Positions 26,618 to 33,984 of a DNA stretch of 64,000 nt are shown here, one piece after another (position 1 is the stretch's first letter; every line of letters starts with the position of its first letter). The DNA comes from Mycobacterium sp. E787 (GTDB taxonomy: Bacteria > Actinomycetota > Actinomycetes > Mycobacteriales > Mycobacteriaceae): assembly GCF_001668725.1 (NCBI RefSeq), contig NZ_LZKL01000118.1, positions 1 to 64,000 of the forward strand. The letters are read 5' to 3'. The position numbers and the translations under genes are program-made. The notes under the pieces are model-generated. The model searched no databases. It was not told where the DNA came from and saw only the letters and a list, made by a program, of their open reading frames with translations.

Positions 26618-26731
26618 GGCCTATTGGCGGCGACCCGACTTCGCCCGGCTTCGCCGCGCTCGCGATCGCCGCCCGGCCTATTGGCGGCGACCCGACTTCG
26701 CCCGGCTTCGCCGCGCTCGCGATCGCCGCCC
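26618..26731. repeat. 57-bp perfect tandem duplication (MIRU/VNTR-like)
   Basis: Two identical 57-bp units (26618-26674, 26675-26731) are followed by the first bases of a third. Each unit contains GGCGGCGA and TCGCCGCC as 8-bp inverted arms, so each can fold into a hairpin. It lies between convergent usp and STAS-like genes and could terminate both transcripts. Perfect identity suggests a recent duplication and strain-variable copy number. Confidence 0.9.
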
Positions 26732-26734
26732 GGC

Positions 26735-27103
26735 CTAGCCGGCGGCCCACTCCTTGGCCCGGTCGAGCTCGTCCAGCCCGAACACGGCGACCTCGCCGGG
26801 GATCATCCAAGCCAGCGCATGCAGGACATGACCGACCCAGTCCTTGTCGGACACGATCGCGATCCGCTTGAACGCCGAATGATGCGAGAAGACCATGCCG
26901 AACCCCAGCTTGATGTCCTCGGCGAATCCTCCGACCCCGAAGCCCTCGTAGTCCGACGCGATCACCTCCACGATCCTGACCTCGCCGGCGTTCAGCATCT
27001 CTTCGATCGCGGGCCTGAAGTGGCGAAGCTCGTCCCCCCGCAACCGGCCCGACACGCGGATGCCGGTCACCCCCGGCGGCATGTCCTCCAACAGTTCGAT
27101 CAT
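26735..27103 (-). CDS. SpoIIAA-like (STAS/SEC14 fold) protein
   Basis: A 122-residue single-domain protein of the SpoIIAA-like family, with VTGIRVSGRLRGDEL at the N-terminus and KRIAIVSDKDWVGHV in the middle. Proteins of this family are small, cytosolic and often stress-linked; no enzymatic residues can be named. It starts eight bases after the USP gene, with AGGAGA before the ATG, so it is the last gene of a GNAT-usp-STAS operon that begins with a DosR-like box. Confidence 0.78.
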   Translation of the reverse strand: MIELLEDMPPGVTGIRVSGRLRGDELRHFRPAIEEMLNAGEVRIVEVIASDYEGFGVGGFAEDIKLGFGMVFSHHSAFKRIAIVSDKDWVGHVLHALAWMIPGEVAVFGLDELDRAKEWAAG

Positions 27104-27111
27104 TTGTTCTC

Positions 27112-27990
27112 CTAACGGACCACGATCACCGGAACGCGTGCCGATTGCGCCACCGCGGAACTCACCGATCCCAGCAGCATCCCGGGAAATCCCCCGCGCC
27201 CGCGACTACCGACCACGACGAGTTGGGCGCGTTCGGACTCCTGCAGCAGCCACCGGGACGGCTTGTCGCAGAACAGCAATCGCTCGACGTGCACATCGGG
27301 ATACTGTTCCTGCCAGCCGGCGAGGCGTTCGGCGAGGATCTCCTGCCCCTCGCGCTCCCGGTCGCGCCAGTCCATCCCGAGGATGGGGAACACCCCGACG
27401 TCGCTCCACACGTGCAGCGCGCGCAACCCCACCCCGCGGCGCGAGGCCTCGTCGAAGGCCAGTGCGGTCGCGGCTTCCGACGCGGGCGATCCGTCGACGC
27501 CCAGCAGGACGGGTGCGGCGGCGTCGGGGGCCGGACCCTCGCTGGAGTGGATGACCGCGACCGGGCAGTGCGCGTAGTGAATGAGTCCGGTCGTGACCGA
27601 GCCCAGCAGCAGGCGACCCAACGCACCCAGGCCCTGGCTGCCGGCAACGATCACCCAGGCGTCCTTAGAGGCTTCGGCGAGGGCCCGCACCACGCCGGAA
27701 TAGACCACCTCCGTGCGTATTTCGGGCGGCGCGGCCCCTGCCACGCACGCGCTCAGCGCCTTGCGGGCCTGATCGATGACGCGCTGGGCGTCGTCGCGCT
27801 GCCAGTCGGGCATCTCGGCATACAGTCGACCCTCCGGCCAGCCGACGACCACCGGCTCTACGGCGTGCATCAACGTGATGGGCAGCTTGCGCATGATGGC
27901 CTCGCGCGCTCCCCAGGCCACGGCGGTGTCGGATGCCGTCGACCCGTCGACGCACACCAGCACTCCGAATTTCGTTGTCACGTCTGACAT
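27112..27990 (-). CDS. Universal stress protein, two UspA domains
   Basis: A 292-residue tandem USP with both ATP loops preserved: GSQGLGALGRLLLGS and GSRGRGGFPGMLLGS. It is of the same class as the Rv2005c-like protein at 20975 and likely a paralogue of it; the second-domain text (DEASRRGVGLRALHVWSDV) is nearly shared. It overlaps the GNAT gene by 13 bp, so translation is coupled. Expected cytosolic ATP binding under stress; partner unknown. Confidence 0.92.
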   Translation of the reverse strand: MSDVTTKFGVLVCVDGSTASDTAVAWGAREAIMRKLPITLMHAVEPVVVGWPEGRLYAEMPDWQRDDAQRVIDQARKALSACVAGAAPPEIRTEVVYSGVVRALAEASKDAWVIVAGSQGLGALGRLLLGSVTTGLIHYAHCPVAVIHSSEGPAPDAAAPVLLGVDGSPASEAATALAFDEASRRGVGLRALHVWSDVGVFPILGMDWRDREREGQEILAERLAGWQEQYPDVHVERLLFCDKPSRWLLQESERAQLVVVGSRGRGGFPGMLLGSVSSAVAQSARVPVIVVR

Positions 27991-28526
27991 TTCGCATCCT
28001 CGTCGCTCATGTCGGGCAGCTCGATCTCCAGGTGACGCACCGATCCGTAGCCCGCCGGCTCACAACGCCAGCCCAGGTCGTACACCACCATCAGCATGAG
28101 GTGATTCTCGCCCAGGACGTCGGCGACGAACCGCCCGATCCCGTGCAGCCGGGCCACCCGGCCCAGCTGCTTGAGCAGTGCCGTCCCCACGCCCAGCGAA
28201 TGGTCTTCATGCGCGACGACGACGGCGAACTCGGCGGCCTTCGGCTCCTCTTCGACGAGGACATAGTGGGCCACGCCGATCAGCCGGTCGCCGTCGAACG
28301 CGCCGAGCGCACATATCCCGTCGGGCGGCTCGGTCAGCTTGTCGACGAGGTCGGCCAGCTCGACCGGCTGCAGCGTGAAGAACCGGAAGTACCGGTCGTG
28401 GTCGGAGAGATGCTGGTGCAGCGCCAGCACGGCCGCTGCGTCATCGGCGCCCAGCCGGCGCAACGACACCACCCGCCCGTCGAGCAGCGACGCCGCAGCC
28501 GCGAATTCCACCCCTTGGTCGCCCAT
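27978..28526 (-). CDS. GNAT-family acetyltransferase
   Basis: A 182-residue single-domain GNAT protein. The acetyl-CoA loop is seen as EDHSLGVGTALLKQLGRVA, preceded by the beta4 strand AEFAVVVAHE. The N-terminal SLRRLGADDAAAVLALHQ is typical. The substrate is unknown; similar mycobacterial proteins acetylate protein lysines. The ATG at 28526 is chosen over the GTG at 28532 because TAACGT lies eight bases upstream and no Shine-Dalgarno is present, suggesting a leaderless message. First gene of a unit with usp and the STAS-like gene. Confidence 0.8.
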   Translation of the reverse strand: MGDQGVEFAAAASLLDGRVVSLRRLGADDAAAVLALHQHLSDHDRYFRFFTLQPVELADLVDKLTEPPDGICALGAFDGDRLIGVAHYVLVEEEPKAAEFAVVVAHEDHSLGVGTALLKQLGRVARLHGIGRFVADVLGENHLMLMVVYDLGWRCEPAGYGSVRHLEIELPDMSDEDAKCQT

Positions 28527-28534
28527 GATCACCG

Positions 28535-28600
28535 ACGTTATTCGTCGCGGGGGCGGTTGGGCAGGGGCCGTTGGACCCCTAAGCGGCGGATTTGGTCCCG
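28535..28600 (-). promoter_or_regulatory. DosR-like box and leaderless promoter of the GNAT-usp-STAS unit
   Basis: On the minus strand GGGTCCAACGGCCCC (28578-28564) repeats the core of the box before the 25797 USP gene, followed by TAACGT (28540-28535). The box centre lies 31 bp before the hexamer, as at the other boxes here. A further half-site GGGACCAAAT (28600-28591) lies upstream. The region starts right after the dosS stop codon. Confidence 0.62.
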
Positions 28601-28614
28601 GCCGCGCGGCCCGG

Positions 28615-30330
28615 TTACTGGTCGGTCAGCGGGGCGACCCAGTGCACCCGGGTGCCGCCCTCCAGCGGATTGCTGATCTCGCAGCTGCCGCCGAGCTGCT
28701 CGGCCCGGTGTTTCATGTTGGCCAGGCCGCTGTGGCGCGAGTTACCGGCGGGGATGCCGCAACCGTTGTCGGTCACGTCGAGGATGAACATGTCGGCGAC
28801 CTCCACCTCGACGGTCAGTCGCGACGCACCGGAGTGCCGTAGCGCGTTGCTGACGGCCTCCGCGGCGACCGCTTCGGCGTGCTCGGCAAGCCCACCTCCC
28901 ACGGCGGTCATCGGTCCGTGCAGGCGCATCGTCGTGACGATCTCGCGATTTTCGGTCAGGTCGGCGACCACCTGCTGGATCCGCTGCCGGAAGTCGCCGT
29001 TCTTCCCCAACGGGGATTTCAGCTGGAAGATGGTCGTGCGGATCTCCTCGATGATGGTCTGCAGGTCGTCGAGGGTGCGGTTGAGCCGCTCGGCCACCTC
29101 CGGCGAACGCGTCCGGGCCAGCGTGCCCTGCAGGTCCATTCCCGCGGCGAACAACCGCTGGATGACGTGGTCGTGCAGATCGTGCGCGATGCGCTCGCGC
29201 TCGGCGATGATGGTCAGCTGGCGCGAGTCGTCGCGGGCCGACGCCAGGACCAGCGCCATCGCGGCGTGGGTGGCGAAATCGCTGACCAGGTCGAGGTAGC
29301 TCTCGTCGAACGGCGGCTGGTCGGCGGCGCGGGCGATCGCGATCACGCCCGCTACCCGTTCGTCGGCGCGCAGCGGCATCAGGATCGCGGGGCGCTGGCC
29401 GACGTCGGTGAAGGCCTGGATCGGGTAGCGCAACGACTCGGTGATCAGCGGTTTGCCGGTGCGGAAGACCTCGCCGCTGCTGGACTTGTCCACCGGAACC
29501 CGCCGGCCCATCACCTCCTCGGCGTGCAACCCCACCGCTGCGGAGACCACCAGCGTGTCGGTTTCGTCGTCGGGCGCGTCCGAGTCGGCGGGCACCAGCA
29601 CGATCGCCTGTTCGGCGCCGGTCAGGATCCGCGCGCTTTCGGCGATCAGCTGCATCGGGCGCCGGTGCGGCTGGGCGCTGGACAGCAGGGCGGTGGTGAT
29701 CTCGCGGCTGGCCTCCATCCACTTCACCGACAACCGCTCGCGCTCGAACAGCCGCGCGTTGTCGATGGTGGCCGCGGCTGCGAACGCCAGCGCGCGGGCG
29801 GCGACCTCGTCGGACTCGGAGAACACCCGCCCCGGGTCCACGTGGGTCAGGTAGATGTTGCCGAAGACCATGCCGCGGATCGTGATCGGCACAGCGAGAA
29901 ATCCCCGCATGGGCGGGTGGTGCTCGGGAAACCCCACGGCCGCCGGGTGGGCGGTCAGATCGTCCACGCGCAGCGCCGGCGTGTCGAGCAGCGACAGGCT
30001 CAACAGCCCCTTGCCGACGGGCAGGTGCCCGATCCGTTTGACGGTGTCGGGGTCCATCCCCTCGTGGATGAACCTGAGCAGGTTGCCGTCGGGGTCGCGG
30101 ATGGCCAGCGCGCCGTACGGGGCGGACGTCAGCTCCCTGGCGGCGGCGATGATCCGGTGCAACGTCGCGTCGAGGTCACCGACGTCACCACTGATGTCCA
30201 CGAAGACGCGGAGCAGGTGCTCCATCTGGTCGCGGGCAGCCAGCAACTCGTCGAGCTGGGCGTGCATCCTGCTGACCAGCTCGCGTTGGCCCAGCCCGGC
30301 AAACGCCGAGCCGCGTTCGTCGCTGGCCAC
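28615..30330 (-). CDS. dosS: DosS/DosT-type heme-GAF sensor histidine kinase
   Basis: A 571-residue kinase with the DosS/DosT layout: GAF-A (about 50-195), GAF-B (about 220-365), HisKA_3 dimerisation domain and HATPase. The proximal heme ligand is expected at His138 in FPEHHPPMRGF, matching the HPPM site of DosS. The phosphoacceptor is His386 in AHDLHDHVIQRLF. The ATPase has EAVSNALRHSG and DNGCGIP. It should sense oxygen, NO or CO through ferrous heme and phosphorylate DosR. No membrane segment is present. Start is a GTG with GGAGG ten bases upstream. It is separated from dosR by 209 bp, unlike the overlapping M. tuberculosis pair. Whether it equals DosS or DosT cannot be settled by eye. Confidence 0.93.
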   Translation of the reverse strand: MASDERGSAFAGLGQRELVSRMHAQLDELLAARDQMEHLLRVFVDISGDVGDLDATLHRIIAAARELTSAPYGALAIRDPDGNLLRFIHEGMDPDTVKRIGHLPVGKGLLSLSLLDTPALRVDDLTAHPAAVGFPEHHPPMRGFLAVPITIRGMVFGNIYLTHVDPGRVFSESDEVAARALAFAAAATIDNARLFERERLSVKWMEASREITTALLSSAQPHRRPMQLIAESARILTGAEQAIVLVPADSDAPDDETDTLVVSAAVGLHAEEVMGRRVPVDKSSSGEVFRTGKPLITESLRYPIQAFTDVGQRPAILMPLRADERVAGVIAIARAADQPPFDESYLDLVSDFATHAAMALVLASARDDSRQLTIIAERERIAHDLHDHVIQRLFAAGMDLQGTLARTRSPEVAERLNRTLDDLQTIIEEIRTTIFQLKSPLGKNGDFRQRIQQVVADLTENREIVTTMRLHGPMTAVGGGLAEHAEAVAAEAVSNALRHSGASRLTVEVEVADMFILDVTDNGCGIPAGNSRHSGLANMKHRAEQLGGSCEISNPLEGGTRVHWVAPLTDQ

Positions 30331-30539
30331 CCGACCTGTACCTCCACGACGCCTTCAGCGATGGGGCAGCTTACGTCGGGCAAGCCGATGCGTTCGAAGT
30401 GAGCGACGCGAGATGCCTGCGGTCAGCTTAGCCCTTCGTGGGTCTGGCACCCAACATCAACGGCTCGGCGCCGAGTGGCCGCCGGCGCGCAAGAGCGCGG
30501 CCAGCAGCAAACCCTATGGGCGCCTCGGCCGCGCCAGCA

Positions 30540-31202
30540 TCAGCCGGGCGGCGCCTCCGTGGAGCGGCCCGACCCCTGGTCCAGCTTGGAGGCAAACACC
30601 GCGGCCTGCGTCCGCCGCTCCATGCCCAATTTGGCCAGCAAACGTGAGACGTAGTTCTTCACCGTCTTCTCGGCGAGGAACATCCGGGCGGCGATCTGCC
30701 GGTTGGTCAACCCTTCGCTGAGCAGCCCGAGCAGGGTGCGCTCCTGCTCGGTGAGCCCGGACAGCGGGTCTTCGCGTTCCGCCGTGCCGCGCAGCTTCGC
30801 CATCAACGCCGCGGCAGCCCGGTTGTCCAGCAGGGACTTACCGGCGCCGACCTCTTTGATCGCGTGGGCCAGCTCCATCCCTTTGATGTCTTTGACGACG
30901 TAACCGCTGGCGCCGGCCAGGATCGCCTCGAGCATCGCCTCGTCGGAGGTGAACGACGTCAGCATCAGGCACCGCAGGTCCGGAATGTCGGACACCAGGT
31001 CGCGGCACAGTTCGATGCCGTTTCCGTCGGGAAGGCGCACGTCGAGGACGGCGACGTCGGGCCGCAGCGCCGGGATTCTCGCTTTGGCCTCCGATACGGA
31101 ACCGGCTTCGCCGACGATTTCCAGCTCCGGATCCGATGCAAGCAGGTCGGCGAGGCCGCGCCGAACGACTTCGTGGTCGTCGACGAGGAAGACCTTGACC
31201 AT
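30540..31202 (-). CDS. dosR: DosR (DevR) dormancy response regulator
   Basis: A 220-residue NarL/FixJ-type regulator, clearly DosR. The receiver has Asp54 (VLDVRLPDG), Thr82 and Lys104 (YVVKDIKG). The C-terminal LuxR-type helix-turn-helix keeps the DNA-contact residues Lys179, Lys182 and Asn183 in AEKTVKNYVSRLLAKLG. Phosphorylated dimers bind GGGACTTNNGNCCCT-like boxes, many of which lie in this window. The ATG at 31202 gives the canonical MVKVFLVDDHEVVRRG start. No box was found directly upstream, so expression probably comes from the preceding USP genes, as with Rv3134c-dosR in M. tuberculosis. Confidence 0.97.
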   Translation of the reverse strand: MVKVFLVDDHEVVRRGLADLLASDPELEIVGEAGSVSEAKARIPALRPDVAVLDVRLPDGNGIELCRDLVSDIPDLRCLMLTSFTSDEAMLEAILAGASGYVVKDIKGMELAHAIKEVGAGKSLLDNRAAAALMAKLRGTAEREDPLSGLTEQERTLLGLLSEGLTNRQIAARMFLAEKTVKNYVSRLLAKLGMERRTQAAVFASKLDQGSGRSTEAPPG

Positions 31203-31302
31203 GACGAATTCTTTCTGCTGGACGGATGAGGCGACAGTCATGAAGCCATCGACTCAAATATCCCACAATTCCGTCCTCGCCTGGGTCCGTCCCCGCCCGG
31301 GC

Positions 31303-32097
31303 TCACAGGTGTTGCTGATTGACGACCAGCACCGAGCAGTCGGCGCCGTGCAACACGGCGCTGCCGGAAGGCCCGACGAGTTCGTCCACCCGCTGACGGT
31401 TGCGCGCGCCGACCACCACCAGCCCGACGGACCGGCGCAACGCGAGGTATCCGAGCAGGCCGCCGTGCACCGCCAGCGACTCGACCCGCAGCTCCGGGTA
31501 GCGGCGCTTCCACCGCGCGAGCCGGCGGTCCAGGTCGGCCAGCGCCCGGCGCTCGCCCTCGGGCAGCCCCCTGTCGTCCGGCGCGGGCGGACGGCAGATG
31601 ATCGCCCGGAGGGCGGCGTTGCGCAGCCGGGCCTCCTCGATGGCGGCGCCCAGCAGGACACCATTGTCGGGCGAGCCGTCCAGCTCGACGACGATCGAAT
31701 CCCCGGGGGGGCGGCCGTCGCGGGCCCGAACGATCGCGACGGGGCACCGCGCGGAGATCGCCAGCGCGGCGGCGACCGAACCGACCCGGCCGGGCTGGAA
31801 GTGCCGCAACCCGACCGCGCCGACGCACACCATGGCGGCCGACGCCGACGCGCCGATCAAAGACCCGATCGCCGGGCCCGACACGACTTCGGTTTCGGTC
31901 TTGACGGCCTTGCCCGCGGCCTCGATCGCCTTGCCCGCGCGGCGAAGCGACGTTTGCGCGGCGTCGGCGTCACCCCGCTCGGCCGCGCAGAGCAGGCGCA
32001 GGGGCGCGTCACGGCTCACGGCCTCGTCAACCGCCCAGAGCGCCGCCCCGACCGCCGCCTTCGAGCCGTCGATGCCCACCACGATCGACCTCGGCAT
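31303..32097 (-). CDS. Universal stress protein, Rv3134c-like
   Basis: A 264-residue two-domain USP directly upstream of dosR, as Rv3134c is in M. tuberculosis, and with similar wording (VVGIDGSKAAVGAALWAVDEA; AAMVCVGAVGL). ATP loops are only partly kept: VGAVGLRHFQPGRVGSV in domain 1, a poor VGARNRQRVDELVGPS in domain 2. ATG at 32097 (MPRSIVVG) has CAGGG seven bases before; the ATG at 32112 is an alternative. It begins 31 bases after the previous USP, so the two are likely one transcript running on into dosR. Confidence 0.87.
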   Translation of the reverse strand: MPRSIVVGIDGSKAAVGAALWAVDEAVSRDAPLRLLCAAERGDADAAQTSLRRAGKAIEAAGKAVKTETEVVSGPAIGSLIGASASAAMVCVGAVGLRHFQPGRVGSVAAALAISARCPVAIVRARDGRPPGDSIVVELDGSPDNGVLLGAAIEEARLRNAALRAIICRPPAPDDRGLPEGERRALADLDRRLARWKRRYPELRVESLAVHGGLLGYLALRRSVGLVVVGARNRQRVDELVGPSGSAVLHGADCSVLVVNQQHL

Positions 32098-32128
32098 GGC
32101 CAGCCCTGTCATGGACGTTGCCCGGGCT

Positions 32129-32899
32129 CTAGTGGCGGACGACCAGCACGGAACAGTCGGGGTAACCCACGATCGGATGGCAGTTCGGGGTGGCCAGCCC
32201 GGCGATCTCGGCGGCGTCGGCGCTGCCCACCACCGCCAATCCGATTGCGCCACCGTGCTTTTCGCCGGTGTGCACCCCGGTGCCCGCCGCGACGGTCTGG
32301 ACGTGCACGTCCGGGTAGCGCCGGACCCAACTGTTCAGCCGCCGATCGATCTGGCGCACGGTGGCGTGGCGGCGCCGGCCCTGTTCCATGGCCTCGTGCA
32401 CCACCTCGTCGTTGTCCGGCTCGTCGTTGAGCACCACGGCGATCACCCCGAGCTCGGTCGGCGTGCCGTCCGGGTTGGTGCGGATGATCGCGACCGGGCA
32501 TTGCGCATCGGCCACCAACGCGGTGGCCGTGGGCCCGAGCAATCCGTCGGACGCCCAACCCCGCCGGGAGGTGCCGACGCAGATCAGCGCGGCGTGCTGG
32601 GATTCGTCGATCAGCACCTGCCCGGGATCGCCCGACAGGATTGCCGTTTCGACCTCGACCGGCTTTTTCGCGCGCTGCACGGCGCACTCCGCTTGGGCGA
32701 GCGCCGTTTCGGCGCGCTCGAGTTCCCACTCGGAGATGGGCGCCGAACCGGTTTCCGCCCCGCGGCGAGCGACGACGTAGACGAGGCGCAGCGGCAGCTG
32801 CCGGCTCAGCGCCTCCTCGATCGTCCACTTGGCAGCGTTCACCGCGGCGGGTGAGCCGTTGATGCCCACGACCACCGACTTGGCGTCCAGCTGGTTCAT
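32129..32899 (-). CDS. Universal stress protein, Rv2028c-like
   Basis: A 256-residue two-domain USP following pfkB, in the place of Rv2028c in the M. tuberculosis hspX operon. The first domain starts VVVGINGSPAAVNAAKWTI; its ATP loop CVGTSRRGWASDGLLGPT is incomplete (Gly-Ser replaced by Gly-Pro), and the second domain's VGSADAAEIAGLATPN is degenerate, so ATP binding is uncertain. A DosR-like box lies between it and pfkB. It links the hspX-type cluster to the Rv3134c-dosR cluster in one direction. Confidence 0.86.
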   Translation of the reverse strand: MNQLDAKSVVVGINGSPAAVNAAKWTIEEALSRQLPLRLVYVVARRGAETGSAPISEWELERAETALAQAECAVQRAKKPVEVETAILSGDPGQVLIDESQHAALICVGTSRRGWASDGLLGPTATALVADAQCPVAIIRTNPDGTPTELGVIAVVLNDEPDNDEVVHEAMEQGRRRHATVRQIDRRLNSWVRRYPDVHVQTVAAGTGVHTGEKHGGAIGLAVVGSADAAEIAGLATPNCHPIVGYPDCSVLVVRH

Positions 32900-32959
32900 G
32901 TCGGCTCCTGACTGGTTCGACTCCTGATGTCAGGCTATTGCGCCGCCACTCGCCGGACA

Positions 32960-32975
32960 GGGGTCGTTTGGCCTT
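32960..32975. promoter_or_regulatory. DosR-like box between pfkB and usp
   Basis: GGGTCGTTTGGCCTT (32961-32975) matches 9 of 12 informative positions of the DosR motif. It overlaps the pfkB stop codon and lies about 68 bp before the USP start, so it may boost the usp-usp-dosR part of the locus. Confidence 0.5.
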
Positions 32976-33984
32976 ATCTGTGAAGCCGTTCGTCAATCGC
33001 GACGTCGCACGGTTCGGCCGTGCGCGCGAACAGCTTCTCCACTTCCGCCCGGCCGCAGGCGGCCGTTCCGGGCGTCGTCAGCATCGCCGCTCCGGCGGCG
33101 ATCCCCAACCGAACGGCCTTGACCAGCGGCCAGCCGCGGCACAGTCCGACGGTGATCGCGGCGACCATCGCGTCGCCGGCCCCCACACCGCTACCGCCCG
33201 GCATCGGAATCGCCGAGAAGCGCTGGGCGCCATGGCCCGTCACGAGCAGCGCGCCGTGATGTCCCAGCGACACCAGCACAGCTTCCGCGCGACCGCTGTC
33301 GACGAGCTCGCGTGCGGCCTCGAGCTGCTCGGCTTCGGTGACCAGCGGGCGGCCCACGCATTCCCGCAGTTCCCGCACGCTCGCCTTGAGCAAGAACACC
33401 CCGGAGGAGACGTGCTGCAGGCCGCCGCCGGAGGTGTCCAGGACGAGGCGGACGCCCAGTTGCCGGCACATGTCGGCGACCCGCTGATAGAAGTCGGCGG
33501 TCACACCCGGCGGCAGGCTGCCACTGGCCACCACGAATTCGGCCGACTTCGCCACCGTCCGCAGTTGCTCGAGGCAGCGCGCCTGTTCGCGCAACGTCAG
33601 CTGCGGCCCCGGCAGCACGAACCGGTACTGCTCGCCGCTGCTGCTCTCGTTGACGGTGAAGCTTTCCCGCGTCGCCGCGGCGATCGGGACCTGCCAGAAC
33701 GGCACGCCTTCGTCGCTGAGCAGCTTCGCGATCAGCCCACCGGTCGACCCGCCCGCCGGAAAGACCGCCAACACCGACCCGCCGAGCACGGAGGCGACGT
33801 GTGCGACGTTGATGCCGCCGCCCCCCGGGTCGTAACGGGTTGCGGCGCAGCGCAATTTATCGGTCGGGCGCACGACGTCGACGCTCGTGGTGATGTCGAG
33901 CGCCGGGTTCATGGTCAACGTGACGATCTGCGGACGGCTGGTGGGCGTCCGCACGATCGCTCCCGTCGTCGGCGCCGCGGTCAC
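32974..33984 (-). CDS. pfkB: PfkB-family sugar kinase (Rv2029c-like)
   Basis: A 336-residue ribokinase-fold kinase, length and context as M. tuberculosis PfkB (Rv2029c, 339). The two family signatures are visible: YDPGGGGINVAHVASVLGG for sugar binding and SGVGAGDAMVAA with the catalytic Asp near the C-terminus. It would phosphorylate fructose-6-phosphate or a similar sugar phosphate with ATP in the cytosol. The GTG at 33984 overlaps the stop of the upstream gene (GTGA), so translation is coupled; the longer reading frame is ignored. Part of an hspX-Rv2030c-pfkB-usp operon. Confidence 0.92.
   Translation of the reverse strand: MTAAPTTGAIVRTPTSRPQIVTLTMNPALDITTSVDVVRPTDKLRCAATRYDPGGGGINVAHVASVLGGSVLAVFPAGGSTGGLIAKLLSDEGVPFWQVPIAAATRESFTVNESSSGEQYRFVLPGPQLTLREQARCLEQLRTVAKSAEFVVASGSLPPGVTADFYQRVADMCRQLGVRLVLDTSGGGLQHVSSGVFLLKASVRELRECVGRPLVTEAEQLEAARELVDSGRAEAVLVSLGHHGALLVTGHGAQRFSAIPMPGGSGVGAGDAMVAAITVGLCRGWPLVKAVRLGIAAGAAMLTTPGTAACGRAEVEKLFARTAEPCDVAIDERLHR

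Noticed and set aside
30331..30539. A small gene between dosR and dosS
   Set aside because: Short frames here have no ribosome site or recognisable domain, so the gap is treated as non-coding.
31203..31302. DosR box directly before dosR
   Set aside because: GGGTCCGTCCCC-like sequence near 31286 has the wrong spacing between half-sites; expression from upstream USP genes is more likely.
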